Shown: one piece after another, positions 1 through 11,500 of the stretch | How positions within the stretch are numbered: position 1 is the stretch's first letter | Layout: each line of letters opens with the position of its first letter | Source of the DNA: Berghia stephanieae | Taxonomy: Eukaryota > Mollusca > Gastropoda > Nudibranchia > Aeolidiidae | Length of the DNA stretch: 64,000 nucleotides | NCBI GenBank assembly: GCA_034508935.3 | Contig: CM067445.1 | Coordinates: forward strand, 86,577,958-86,641,957 | Reading direction: 5' to 3' | The notes under the pieces: model-generated | What the model was told of the DNA's origin: nothing | Databases searched by the model: none | Seen by the model: the letters and a program-made list of their open reading frames with translations, nothing else | Made by a program: the position numbers and the translations under genes

Positions 1-2480
1 TTTAATACAAAAAAGCCATCCAAAGCTCAGTTGAAGTGCTACTTCTCGGGAATTCCCGACTTTTCCTTGGTCATCGAGTTCGGGAAGTTTTGAGTGTTGG
101 TGGCCGATGACTTGAGGTATCATCGAGACTTCCGCTCGACACTAGTCGGGGAATAAATAATGCAGATTAGTAGATTAGGCGAAGGTGAAAACAATATTCC
201 GACAGTCTACCCCCGCTCAAAGAAAATCGAAACTCTGTATCTTCATGCCTTTAAAAAGGAAATAGTTGTAAATAGGGGAGTAGCGTTTAGTAACATCATA
301 CTCTGAGTTCTGGGGAACCTTGGCAGTCAAGGAGTTCTGGGGAAACTTGGCAGTCAAGGACTGCTAGGCACCAGGAGAAGACAACACTCCGACCCAGCGG
401 GTCCCCAGGTCGCGGATATGGGAACGCCCTGTAATGGGGTAGCTGTGAATATTCAATAAACAGCCCAGGACAAAATCATGGGAGGCCCTTTGGCAAGGCC
501 GAGTACCAGCGTGAACAGACAATGTAAGGGCTCGATGCCGAGTACCCATCAGCCACCCTGGGGTCACAGCGACTTGGAGAAGAGATGGGCGCTGCCAAGT
601 CTACCAAGCCCACAGAAGGGACTCGTGGGAAGCAAACAGAACATAATGATGACACCGGATCGGTTGAGACCCGGGACAACAACGACCGCGCGTTCCATCG
701 GCAATATCCAGGGTGGACGTGATAAATCAGCGACTGGATACAAGAAACTAAAACCACAGGTATGACACTTGGGACTTGGAGTGTGAGAACACTCTACGCT
801 GTGGGAAAAGTAGCCGAGCTAACACATGAATTATGCCACTATAGATGGGACATCATTGGTTTGTGTGAGGTGAGGTGGACAGGCATTTGGTGAAACTATG
901 ACGACAGAAGGCCACAAAATATGGTACTCTGGGGATGAAAGGATCCATCAACATGGAGTTGCATTCATTGTTAAGAAAGAAAACACCAAGGCTATCATAG
1001 AATGTACCCCAGTGTACAGAAGGATAATCACCATCAGAGTCGCAGCTCAGCCCAAAAATGTGTCTATAGTACAGGTTTACGCGCCAACATCAGAACACAG
1101 TGATGAAGATACAGAACAATTTTATGAGGCTCTAGAAGCAACAATTTCCAAGGTACCAAAGAAAGACCTCTTTAGTACAAGGAGACTGGAACGGGAAGGT
1201 GCGTCCAGACGCATATCCAAACTGCACAGGAACAATAGGGCGTTTTGGTGTAGGAACAACAAATAATGATAGGGGCACGAGACTACTAGAATTTGCTAAA
1301 GCCTATAAGTTAACTATTGCAAACACTCTCCACCCACACAAAAGAACACGAACAACAATATGGCACTCCCCTGATGGTCAGTCACACAACCAAATTGATT
1401 GTATACTACTGGCTCCACAGAGATTTAAGTCGAGTATAAATAAGGCAAAGACAAGAACATATCCAGGAGCAGATGTAGGAAGTGATTATAATCTTGTTCT
1501 CTGTCCACTCAAATTAAAACTTCAAACAAAACGTGATGCTGCAAAAACAAGACTAAGGTTTGATGTCGAGAAACTGAAAGATCCCGCAGTTGCTGAAATT
1601 TTTGAGGCTGAAGTTGGTGGTAAATTTGCTGCCCTAAGTTTAATAGACAATTATATAGATTCGCTAACTGGGAGCATAAATGCTGTACTCCACTCAACAG
1701 CAGAGAAAGTCCTTGGACACAGAAGGAAGATAAGAAGACCCTGGGTGACCAACGAAGTTCTTGAGTTATGCGACAAAAGAATGGAATTAAGGACACATCA
1801 CAAGCATCAAAACGAAGAAGCGATGGCAAGATATCAGGAAAGTAATAGGGAAGTGAGAAAACACATGCGTAAGGCAAAAGAGAAATGGATAGATGACCAA
1901 TGTTTTGGTATAGACATAAGTATGAGATGCGGTGGAAACCTAAGACAAGCGTATAGCACATTGAAAATGCTTACAAATACACACGATGCCAAATCTAATG
2001 TAATAGAAGATGAAAATGGAACCTTACTGGCCAACAAACAAGATGTATTGAACAGATGGACAGAATATTGTGATGGCCTTTACAAAGTAGAACTTAAAAC
2101 AGACAATACAATGTTAAGTACAGGAGTGGAACAAAGAGAAATAGACAATACTCCATCACTCCTGAATGAAGAAATTGAGAACGCAATAAATCACCTGGAA
2201 TAGACAACATACCAGCAGAACTTATAAAATATGGTGGGGAGCAATCAGTGCAAGCAATAAAAATTCTATGTCAGAAGATACTGCAGCAGAAAACTTGGCC
2301 TAAAATTTGGACACAATTGCTTGTAATACCACTACCAAAAAAGGGAAACTTGAGAAAATGCAATAATTATAGAACAATCAGCCTCATTAGCCACCCCAGT
2401 AAAGTAATGTTACCCATCATCCTAAGCCGCATCAAAACCAGATCAGATTCAAACCGCTTGACAACAAAGCCCATCTATTC
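1..2480 (+). mobile_element. RTE/BovB-like LINE, 5' part, truncated before the RT core
   Basis: A non-LTR retrotransposon fragment on the + strand. Positions 1-756 are richer in GC than the surroundings, have no convincing frame and look like a 5' leader. Endonuclease coding begins near 757 and an RT N-terminal segment runs to about 2,450. There the similarity stops, before the polymerase motifs, so the 3' half is missing. The RT piece contains CNNYRTISLISHPSKVM, which is characteristic of the RTE/BovB clade as I know it. No target duplication can be read because the left end may lie outside the window. A decayed piece of an RTE 3' half lies at about 11.0-11.8 kb but cannot be shown to come from the same copy. 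Confidence 0.75.
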
Positions 2481-2508
2481 AATCATACTCTTCTATGGCC
2501 GTCTGTAA
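757..2508 (+). pseudogene. RTE-type endonuclease/reverse transcriptase, broken
   Basis: Broken LINE polyprotein. From about 760 the translation reads GTWSVRTLYAVGKVAEL and then IIGLCEVRWTG, the start of an APE-like endonuclease. A frame change follows near 890, where the next segment begins at 898 (HKIWYSGDERIHQHGV). Another change near 1,190 leads into the segment with QGDWNGKVRPDAYPN and QIDCILL. The motif usually written SDHN appears as SDYN, so the catalytic His is probably lost. Near 2,200 the frame changes again inside the RT N-terminal domain (PGIDNIPAELIKYGG). The final segment carries IPLPKKGNLRKCNNYRTISL and ends around 2,450 before any YADD box. At least three frame changes plus truncation make this inactive. 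Confidence 0.75.
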
Positions 2509-2509
2509 A

Positions 2510-3640
2510 ATTAAAAGAGACCATAATCTGTTACCCAAAGATGTTGTAGGTACTGGTCTAACATGCTTTATACATCATAATATTCCTTAAATGAGTTGTA
2601 AGATATTTACGAATATTCATAAGACCACATTATGTCTACAGCTCATAGAGTCAATGTTGTAGATAAAGATTGATAACAGCAGCTTATTCTGGCCCAAAAA
2701 TTGTGACCGACCGCCCCAATTCGGTACAGGAAGAAGCAGAATCCAAAATTTGAATTTTAAATAAAAACTGTTTGAATTACCAGATTTGAGAAGTGTGAGG
2801 AACTTATTTTCAGTGGGGCCTATTCTATATAAGTAAAATTTCGTATTAGTTTTTAAAGTCAATTGTCAGTGTCTGATCCACCCCGTCATAACACGGGATT
2901 TAGACGAAGTCTATGGGTAAGACACTTTACAACGATTTTGGGAATGTTTAGTATGAATGCAATTGAAATCGCGGAAACACCCCCATTTTTTATGCAAGGC
3001 CGCTTAACGGATCTTACAGAATAGATCCGGTTACAAGCACATTAGACGTAAATTATAAATTGATGAATATAGGCCAATTGACGTTTTTATTAACGAACCA
3101 CGAAACTTCATTTTCCTGAAATTTAAACTTGCCTTTAAACTTCAAATGGCCAGAACCGTCCACTTGTTAGTTCATGCTGAATTCAGCTGAACTTTGGATT
3201 TTAGACTTAGAGGTAAGACAGGACATACACTGTGCCTTTTTATAGAAGGATTTTTGCAACAATCTTTCAATAATGGTGGCGTTTTTATGCACCTCCATTG
3301 GAGTTGGGAGTACAAAACGCACCTCCTTTGGCGGTGCTGGTTATGGGGTTGAAGTTGAGAAGCTCGAAGGAAAAAATAACGATAAGAGTTGAATTGTAAG
3401 CTTCAGATACTGTGTACGTTTCGGGTTTCCGCTTTATCAACAAAACACTAAGGACAAATAAGATATGTGTAAACGAGTTAATGAAGAAAAGGCAGGCAGT
3501 TTAGGTTTGTCTCTAGGTCTAAGTTTTAGTGGGTCAGTGGGAGTCAAATTGTGACCCAACTCGCCCATAACTTACGGCAATTTCCAGTCACACAACTTAT
3601 GGCATGGCATAAGAAAGTTGTGACTGGAAATTGTCGTTCG
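2510..3640. other. Intergenic stretch, no gene seen
   Basis: AT-rich sequence with only short open frames and no recognisable protein, RNA gene or intact repeat. A hairpin at its right edge is listed separately. Confidence 0.5.
3577..3634. repeat. Hairpin with ~22-bp arms
   Basis: The left arm GCAATTTCCAGTCACACAAC and the right arm GTTGTGACTGGAAATTG are inverted copies differing by a small indel. A loop of about 12-15 nt (ATGGCATGGCAT) separates them. It lies just upstream of an R1 repeat. It may be a tiny palindromic MITE or a fortuitous fold. Confidence 0.5.
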
Positions 3641-3647
3641 CTGTTAG

Positions 3648-5430
3648 AGTAGGTACTTTGGTAATTATCTGTTTTCCTATTTCTTTCTGTCTTTGTCTTG
3701 CTTGGAATGAGATTACTAAGTTTTGTCCTGACCATGGCTGGAGTCCTTGACTGGGAGGGAAACAGTTGAATGTATGGTTATAATTTTGGGAGATGATATT
3801 TTTTTCATTGAAAATCATCTCTCTGTTATGTACTGTTATTTCTTTATTTTAACATATGATTTGTTAACATTTGAGTGTATTCCTCTTAATGGGATCTCGT
3901 GCTGGTGTCTGGGTGAAACATTTAGTTAGGTAATTTCAAAGTGTACACTGATAGTGTGCTCTTGGAATCTACATCTGTTCCCTATTTGTACCATTCCCCT
4001 TTGTCTTACTTTTTCCTCAAGCCCTTTAATTGTACATTAGAATGTGTTTACTATCCAATTTTCATCCTTTTTACTGGCGCTGATATGACCTTAACGAAGT
4101 GGTTATTCAGAGTCGACTCTGGATAACTGTAGCAGTTATTCAGAGTCGACTCTGGATAACTGTAGATGGTTATTCAGAGTCGACCCTGGATAACCATGTG
4201 TACAGATATTTAGAGCCGAGTAGCCTATCGAATTATCGAGTTGAGTTCTTGCGAGATGAGTTTCTTTCAATTTGATACCAGTTTACTACGGTTATTTTGT
4301 GACTTTGGCAATTTTAGTGCCAAATTCTTAAAACTTGGCGATTTTTCAACTTCAGTCGCTTATAAATAAGAATCTTTAATCTATTGCAAAACTATTCCAT
4401 CAACAAAGCAAATTTCAATTAGCTTGTAAACAATCATTTCTTAAATCGATCAGCCTAACTTATTATCTCTCTATTACCAAATGATATCTATAAACATAAT
4501 ATGAAGATAGAAGGGTGGCTGAGAGAGAGAGAATTAATGAATTGATTTTTATTTTTATTTTTAAATTGTTTTATAATTAGACACAAGTTGTAATGAATTC
4601 TATTAACAAATTCAGAACAATCAAACAAAAACAAAACAAAACTTAAAAAGGAAGAAAAAAAAAAAAAGACACGCTTATAAACCTTATAAAATCGCCAAAT
4701 GAATGTATTATCATGTTACAGCTAAAAAGTACACAAATATTTACACCCATTTGCTCCATCCCCTTTTCCTTTCGATCATCTTCTCATTCATGGCCACCGT
4801 GTGTCTTGTGCTGCCTTTGACATTTGGCGCCCGCGTGTCTAGACTAACGTCATAAATAAAGGAGTGTCACCAAAATTCATGCAACTGAGCAGAGGTGTCA
4901 AAAAATGATAGAAGGCATATTATTGTTTTTTTTCCCCTGAACTACCAATGAGCAGAAAATGTTTGGCATGACAAAAAACAATGGAACATTTATGAACAAA
5001 TCCTAAAATCCCAGAAATCCGCGGTACCCACTATATTTAAAAATTTATTTATTTATTTTTTTTTTCAAAATCTCGACAATTTGCAAAAAAATTGCAAATT
5101 TTGCGGCCGCAATGCAAATCACCGATGCAAAAAACTGCCGTGACAGAAGAGACAAGAAAATACCAAAAAGTAAAACGAATTTTTCCCGTAGGGTTAAACA
5201 GAGGTGGGAGAGAAGAAAAAAACAGAAAAACCGTGTGGTTGGTAACTGGACGTTCATCACTCATAACTGTCTACAGTTTTCAGAGTGGACTCCCCGACTC
5301 TGAATAACCGTAGACAGTTATTCAGAGTCGACTCTGAATAACCGTAGACAGTTATTCAGAGTCGACTCTGAATAACCGCAGCCGACCTTAATGTGCTGTA
5401 TGCACCGTAAAACCCTTAAAAACAAAACAA
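3648..5430 (+). repeat. R1 dispersed repeat, copy A, split by a DNA transposon
   Basis: First copy of a ~530-bp interspersed family that recurs throughout the window. The body runs from about 3,648 to 4,094. The 3' tail resumes at 5,384 (GACCTTAATGTGCTG) and ends in the A-rich CAAAACAAACC tail near 5,430. The gap is filled by the hAT-like element at 4,095-5,383. The family has a conserved 3' end (CTGGCGCTGATATGACC, then GCACCGTAAAACCC and an AAACAAAC tail), which suggests a retroposon mobilised in trans. I see no clear pol III boxes or protein frame. Confidence 0.8.
4095..5383. mobile_element. Non-autonomous hAT-like DNA transposon with palindromic subterminal repeats
   Basis: A 1,289-bp insertion in the tail of R1 copy A. 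The R1 octamer GACCTTAA occurs once on each side (4,087-4,094 and 5,384-5,391), giving an 8-bp target duplication. Each end carries three copies of a ~26-bp near-palindrome built on TTCAGAGTCGACTCTG followed by GATAAC or AATAAC. The outermost palindromes are inverted copies of one another, so they act as terminal inverted repeats. The interior has no credible transposase frame. An 8-bp duplication fits hAT (or P); the repeat-array ends also recall foldback elements. Superfamily assignment is inference. Confidence 0.75.
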
Positions 5431-5904
5431 ACCAACCTAAATAACAAAGCCAAAATCTCAAGAGGGGAACAGAGGTTGAAAGACATGATAGCACAAACTC
5501 AAGATAGAAGTCTAACAGAAAGTTGGGATTAAAAAGAGACAGAGCGCCCAGGCACTTGCAAAAGAAACTCCCAAAAAATGCATACACATTCATCACTCAC
5601 ACAGACACTCTCGCAAATAACCAAACAAATCTTGAGAATGGAAACTATTTGAAGAAATAGAGATCAAGTTTATTTTCCCGAGCATTCTGAGAAATATTCA
5701 CTTTGTAAAATTTTTAACAAAACGTTTTTATGTATATGTACCGCTGTTGGGGGTGTAAATGCAGAGTTAGAAATAGACTCACAAAAAAAAAGAGGCTTCT
5801 CATCTTATTTTCTTTGAATAAAACCATCTACTTCCATGAAATTTAGATAGTTTTAGATTATAGTTTGGCAAGCTGCTTAGTGATTTAAAAAACCCAAAAA
5901 ACTT

Positions 5905-6146
5905 GAGCTTTTATATAGCGCAATATCCACTGAACGTGCTCAAAGCGCTTTACAAGCGATATTACAAATTTTTGGGACAGAGACAACACTGTTAAGGGCC
6001 AGGTACTCATTTTACAACTGAGTCCGGTGAGAGAATGTGAGTAAAGAGCCTTCTCCAAGGACTCAACTATGCGCCGAGCGAGGCTCGAACCCAGGACCTT
6101 CCGATCCGAAAATGAGTGTCATACCAGTTGACCACATAGCCGCACC
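5905..6146 (-). mobile_element. tRNA-derived SINE, near full length, minus strand
   Basis: Read on the minus strand, it starts with a tRNA-like head: an A-box-like part and a B box in GGGTTCGAGCCTCG. A body follows (ACTCACATTCTCTCACCGG, GTAAAATGAGTACCTGG), then a tail with GTGGATATTGCGCTATATAA. That tail resembles L2/CR1-type LINE 3' ends, suggesting LINE-dependent mobilisation. Related copies lie at about 24.93, 28.77 and 44.46 kb. The head is too diverged to be a functional tRNA gene. Confidence 0.75.
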
Positions 6147-6149
6147 GAT

Positions 6150-7297
6150 GTACGTTTTATACGATAATAATTAAATAATGATAATAATGAAAAAATCAAA
6201 GGTAAAAAGAAACATGGCAGACAAATACTGATGACAATGACCGAAGTATAAATAAATAAATGATTTTAGAAAATTCAAATCGAAAGTTTTTTAAAACATG
6301 ATAAAAAGTTTTTGAAAAGCAACAACAACAATAGAAATAAACAATACACCAAAAAATAAACAAAGATAAAAAAACAAACAAAATCAATAAAAAGACAAAG
6401 ACGCTGTAACCAAATACACTGATGATAATGCTAAAATATTATAAAATGATAACAATCGACGTGTACATATAAGTGCATGTTGATAACACATTGAATGGTT
6501 CCGATGCCAATGTTGTTTTTAAAAATATAATTAATGATAAAATAATAATAATAATAATAATAGGTTAACTTAAAGTATTAAAAACATGTCTGCTGCCAAT
6601 AAATTATATGATTAAGGATCATGGCCATGGTGTCCCTACAGGAAGAGCTTTTAGGCTAAAACTAAAATATGATTTAAATTTGATTATATTAGGAAACAAA
6701 AACAAATAAAAGTGAGCAATCACATTGTATTATTTACATGAATTTATAATAAAAAAGGAAAAGCAAATCTCACTCAGAAAAGAACAACTGATCAGAACCA
6801 AGAGAAAAATTTTTATTATTGGTGAGTTGAAACCCCATGTCATGAAGCAAAATCATTTGAAAACAAGGTAATTTTCAGTGTGTCGTCTAACTCTAAAACT
6901 CTGACCCCCTTGCCTCTTCAGTCACAGTTGTCATAGTGTAAGCATTTTGCCTACGAATATTGCTTTATTGTTTTCATTATTTTATCACCTTCCAGTGTGT
7001 ATCGTTTGTTCCTAATTAAATTTTAAAAATTGAATTTTGCAAATGCTATGCAATTTAGGATTAAAAAATAACCCGTACATATAGGGCTACTCAACATTGA
7101 AGAAAATGCAGCTCTAACTCGTTCTAATGCAAAATACTCTTTCCTCTCCCCCTCTTCCCAGCACTTGTTAGAAAATTGTCGGTGAACTAGTGGATAAGCA
7201 GAGAATACTAAATATATATATACTGATGCTATGACAAATTAGTATTAGTTTAAGTTAAATCTTGATCTAATGTTGGCATGTTTTCTTTATCTTTCAG
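6150..7297. other. AT-rich stretch upstream of the first USP1 coding exon
   Basis: No gene seen. It contains an (AAT)n tract near 6,541-6,562 and ends in a pyrimidine tract with acceptor AG at 7,296-7,297. So at least one non-coding 5' exon of USP1 should lie further upstream, but I could not identify it or a promoter. Confidence 0.5.
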
Positions 7298-7490
7298 GCA
7301 GAAATCTTAATATGGGTCTACCTGACGAAGGCTTTGGGTTGTCAAAGAAAAGATTTCGTCTGGGTTTGAGCTCTAAGAGGAAACTTAATCACAAAGAAGC
7401 TTGTCTTGCTGAAGATCAGAGTAACAGTGTGATAAGGAGCTCGAATGACATGACTGCAACTGCCCATCATGCCTTAAGTTTAGAGGAAGG
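7298..7490 (+). CDS. USP1: USP1 exon 1 (start codon at 7312)
   Basis: Acceptor CTTTCAG ends at 7,297 and the donor GTAATG starts at 7,491. The first ATG in the exon, at 7,312, opens a basic N-terminus (GLSKKRFRLGLSSKRK) like the SKKNRLSLKFF segment of human USP1. The exon ends in phase 2. Confidence 0.8.
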
Positions 7491-8503
7491 GTAATGCCAT
7501 TAATCATACCTTAAGTATTGTAATTAAACATAACTTTGTACACTCCAAGCTGATTTATTGGCACGGCTTGGTTGCCAACAAATCATCCCACTTAAGTGGC
7601 AGCCATGAAATTGAGCAAATCAATAAACGAATCTGACACTCATAACAGTTGCTTAAGTAAGCAATGGATTAACAATGCATTGAACCACCAATCCATAATT
7701 TGGTGGTAAGAGTCTTGGACAAACAAAGCCGTCACTCATTACTCATCGCACCATTGGTCAGTTTAGTATTGTGGCCATTGACCCATGACCATGAATGTGA
7801 CGACGGAGTCGATGACACTGACAAGGGATACAACTAAATTCAACTGTTCACATCTCTGTGATGACTACGACGGACGGTTTGACCACATCTCTTTGTCTGT
7901 CGCGATAGACGAATGGTACGGCCACATCCCCGGCTGATCGTCCAGTTAGACTAATTTGCATTTTACGAACCATCATTTTTAATGATTGAAGACAGCAAAA
8001 AACTCTTTATTGGGAATGGTCATTGTCAACTTTTGCCTACCTTTGTCTAAAAAGGTCTTTTATTTTCTAACAAAATAAAAAGAAAGAAAAAATAATAGTT
8101 TTTATTCACACTTCCATTAAGGAAACAGACCAAATAAGTTAATCTCAATGTTCTTAAATAAAAACAGCAGAATTATACCCTGTAACCTTATTTTAGTCCT
8201 TGGGCTGATTTTGCACCCCAGGCCTATGTCTTTCCTTCACAAAAAGGTCAGTTTTTTAACGCAGAAACTTCAAATTTGGTGACTTTTCTAGCGTGACCCC
8301 CCCCCTATGATCTGGTCTAATTTTGTTTACCTGGTGTAAATAGTTTTGACTGCTGCAATCAGGTAATGTAAACCACAGAAAATTTTTCATTTTGTGGTCA
8401 ATAAAGATTTCTTCTTCTTCTTCTTCTTCTTCTTTCTTCTTCTTCTTCTCTTCTTCTTCTTCTTCTTCTTCTTTCTTCTTCTTCTTCTTCTTCTTCTCTT
8501 CTT

Positions 8504-8534
<31 letters not shown>

Positions 8535-11500
8535 TTATTTTATTTTATTATTATTATTATTATATTGATACATGATGCTTTGTTCAAGTTACCTTTTTAA
8601 AAATTTATTTTTGATTGTTCAGCAGTTATTGAGAGTGTGTCTAGTTTTATTAGTTTTGGCAAATGTTGCTGCCCCTATATAGTAATACCTTGATTTGGCA
8701 TTATCATATATTATCGATTGATTTCAATCTTTATTTTGCAGGAAGAATCCAATGAGTACTGAAATAAATGTCTGTCAACACAAGGATCCTCTTGTTCCTC
8801 CTGTTGCATCTTTATATAATATAGGTATGGCAGTTAAAGGGGGTTATCATTGGTATGTCGAAAAGAGATGTTTTCCTTGTGGATACTAATTTTTACTGTT
8901 TGTAAAATGGCAATTCCTTGGAGATGTAATGTGTAATTTAATTGTGGCCATAACTAGTTTAGGGTTGTAAATTCATTGTTTTCCACTTCCTCTCCCTTAC
9001 CACCAACCAAGATGCTAGTTAGAAATATGTATGTTCTATCCAATCTTTTTTAAACAGACAAATAATGGACTACAAAAATCTTCAAATTCAAGCCTTTTAA
9101 ATATAATTTAGTTTAGAAATATTAATATTACATCTGCGACCCCATCTCAAATGTCTTTTACTTTTTTTTTCTTCATATCCTCATTTTCAAATAAATGGCA
9201 AGATTTCCATCCCTAAAAATATATTTCAAATCTTTAAAAAAGTTGTCGCTTAATATTGATATTTTTCTTCAGATTCCGTTTCATTTACTTATTTATTTTT
9301 AAAATGTTTTATTCCCCAATCTCTATTGTCTCCCAAAACATGTGACTTTATCTTGAATTAGACCCTCTATTTCATCAAACTGTAATCTTCTACTGAGATT
9401 AGATGTAAGCATATATCTTTTTTTTTTCTACTGTGGCAGATAGCATTTTTGTTTTCGTATGTTTATATCTCAGTGAGTATTTGTATGTCGTTGAAACCAT
9501 TGAATGACTCCTTTTAGGCTGTGATGCATACAAGACTTTTGGTGGACTTTTGTCTTTTTCTTAAGTGTCTGCGATACATGTATTGATGATCTGTTCTGTG
9601 TTTGTATTATCTTCCTAAAATTATTGAAATGTTATTGTAAGCATATTGAAGATTAGAAATTAAGGAGAATTTGGTACATTACTTCAACTTAACCCCTAGT
9701 TGGGTTTTCTTTTCAAATTCTAAGCTAAGCAAATGTAATCTACATGTAGTCTGCTCCGTCAGTTCATTACAGCTGGGTGGGGTTCCTGACCTCCCATTAG
9801 TGGACAGGGAGGTACTTACTGTGTCTTTTATCCCTCTATATCTGTTTTCCAACTTGCTTTCTGTCTTTGTCTTGGAATGAGATTACTTGGTTTTGTCATG
9901 GCCCTGGCCAGAGTCCTAGCTGGGAGGGAAACAGTCAAATGCATAGTTATTGTTTTGGGAGATGATATTATTTTCCTTGTAAATCATCTCTCTGTTATGT
10001 ATTATTATATTTGTTATTTTTAATATATAGTGTAAGAATTTGAGTGTATTCCTCTTTGTTGAATTTTGTGCTTGTGTCCGGATGAGACTTATAGGTGATC
10101 TCAAACTAAGTACATTGGTGGTATTCTCTTGGAATCTACATCTGATCCCTATTTGTTCCCAGTTCCCCTATGTCTTATTTTTTCTTGGGTGCTTTAATTG
10201 TAATTCTATAACTTTTTATTATCCCATTTTCTTCCTTTTTATTGGCGCTGATATAACCTAAATGTGTTGCAAGCACCGTAAAACCCTTAAAAACAAAAAC
10301 AAAAACAAGTTCATTACAGTGGTAACATTTGCCCAATTGTATGAAATCGATTTTTGATAAATAGGTAATTTAAATATAAAAGTAATTTAATTATTATTTT
10401 TTTAGAATATTGTTTACCACACAGTTGTTTAAATAAAGAATTGAAAATCCAAATATTGGATGTAAATTTACAAGTTATTAAAAAATTCAGTTTAATGCAA
10501 TTGTCTTATTATTAATTATGAAGGCATTTGTAAATGTCAAGAAGTTTTTTTGATTGTTATGGTTATATGACATTAGAATTACTTCAACTCAATATGGTGA
10601 ATTATTCTTTGAACATTTTTATCTTCTTGTTTATTTTGATTATTTAATTTATTTTCAGGAAACACATGTTACCTAAATTGCATTCTTCAAACCTTGCGCT
10701 ATACTCCAGGATTTGCAAGGAATCTGTCACAACTAAAGGAAAGCATTCGAAAGGAGGAAAGCAGATTTAGAATAAAGGTAATTAATAAAACAACAATTAT
10801 CACAAGAAATTAATCTCCTGTTGAATCCCATCCATCTGTATTTTTCTTTTTGCTTTGTCAGCACTGTCTCATACACACCTTTTCAGATTTTTCAATATTT
10901 AATTTAGATAATGGCAGCCTGTCTCAAGCAGAGTGAGACAAGGATAGAACTGTTACCTTGAGAAAGCACACAGGTGTAATATGATGTAGAAAGTAGTGGG
11001 AGTGGAGCAAATGATGTACCAGCGTTTCTAAAAGACCTGAGCATAATGATGACCGCTCTTCTTGCCACATTGAAAAGACTTTAAATCATATGTATTTAGT
11101 GAAACAACATGTTGAGCAGAATGGGCTGCAAATAAATGTATCTCTAAAAGTATGGACATTGTTGAGTACAAAGAAGCTATTATGAATATTAATATTAATG
11201 TGGAAAACATCCAGGGATGTCTTTTTTAAAACCAAATTTTTTGCTGGTGATTTTATTTTTTTAAAAGATGAAAGCACCGGTTGTGCAACAATTAAGGGGA
11301 AGCTAGATAAATATTTATCCTTTTCAATGATGAAGAAAATATTTTTATCTATGCATTTCCGAGGAAATTGTAGGGCTTTTTTTGATTTTAGCAAAGGGCA
11401 TTCTTGAACATCAGAGGAGTAAACAGCTTTTAATATCTTGGAAAAAAGATTAGAGAAAATGAAAACTACCTCTGAAATAGGAGGAAGACAGGCCATAGCA

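Noticed and set aside
5045-5307. Four overlapping frames of 63-71 codons on both strands
   Set aside because: They lie inside the non-autonomous hAT-like insert and show no domain; mutual overlap marks them as chance.
7840-7950. Short coding-like stretch CDDYDGRFDHISLSVAIDEW
   Set aside because: Too short, no family match I can defend, and it sits in a USP1 intron without splice sites.
10040-10261. Recurring 70-115-codon frame (also at 24,034 and 28,072) ending in GADMT/GADIT
   Set aside because: It is the 3' half of the R1 repeat; frames shift and break between copies, so no conserved protein.
11086-11496. 136-codon minus-strand frame
   Set aside because: Antisense of the decayed RTE fragment; no domain.
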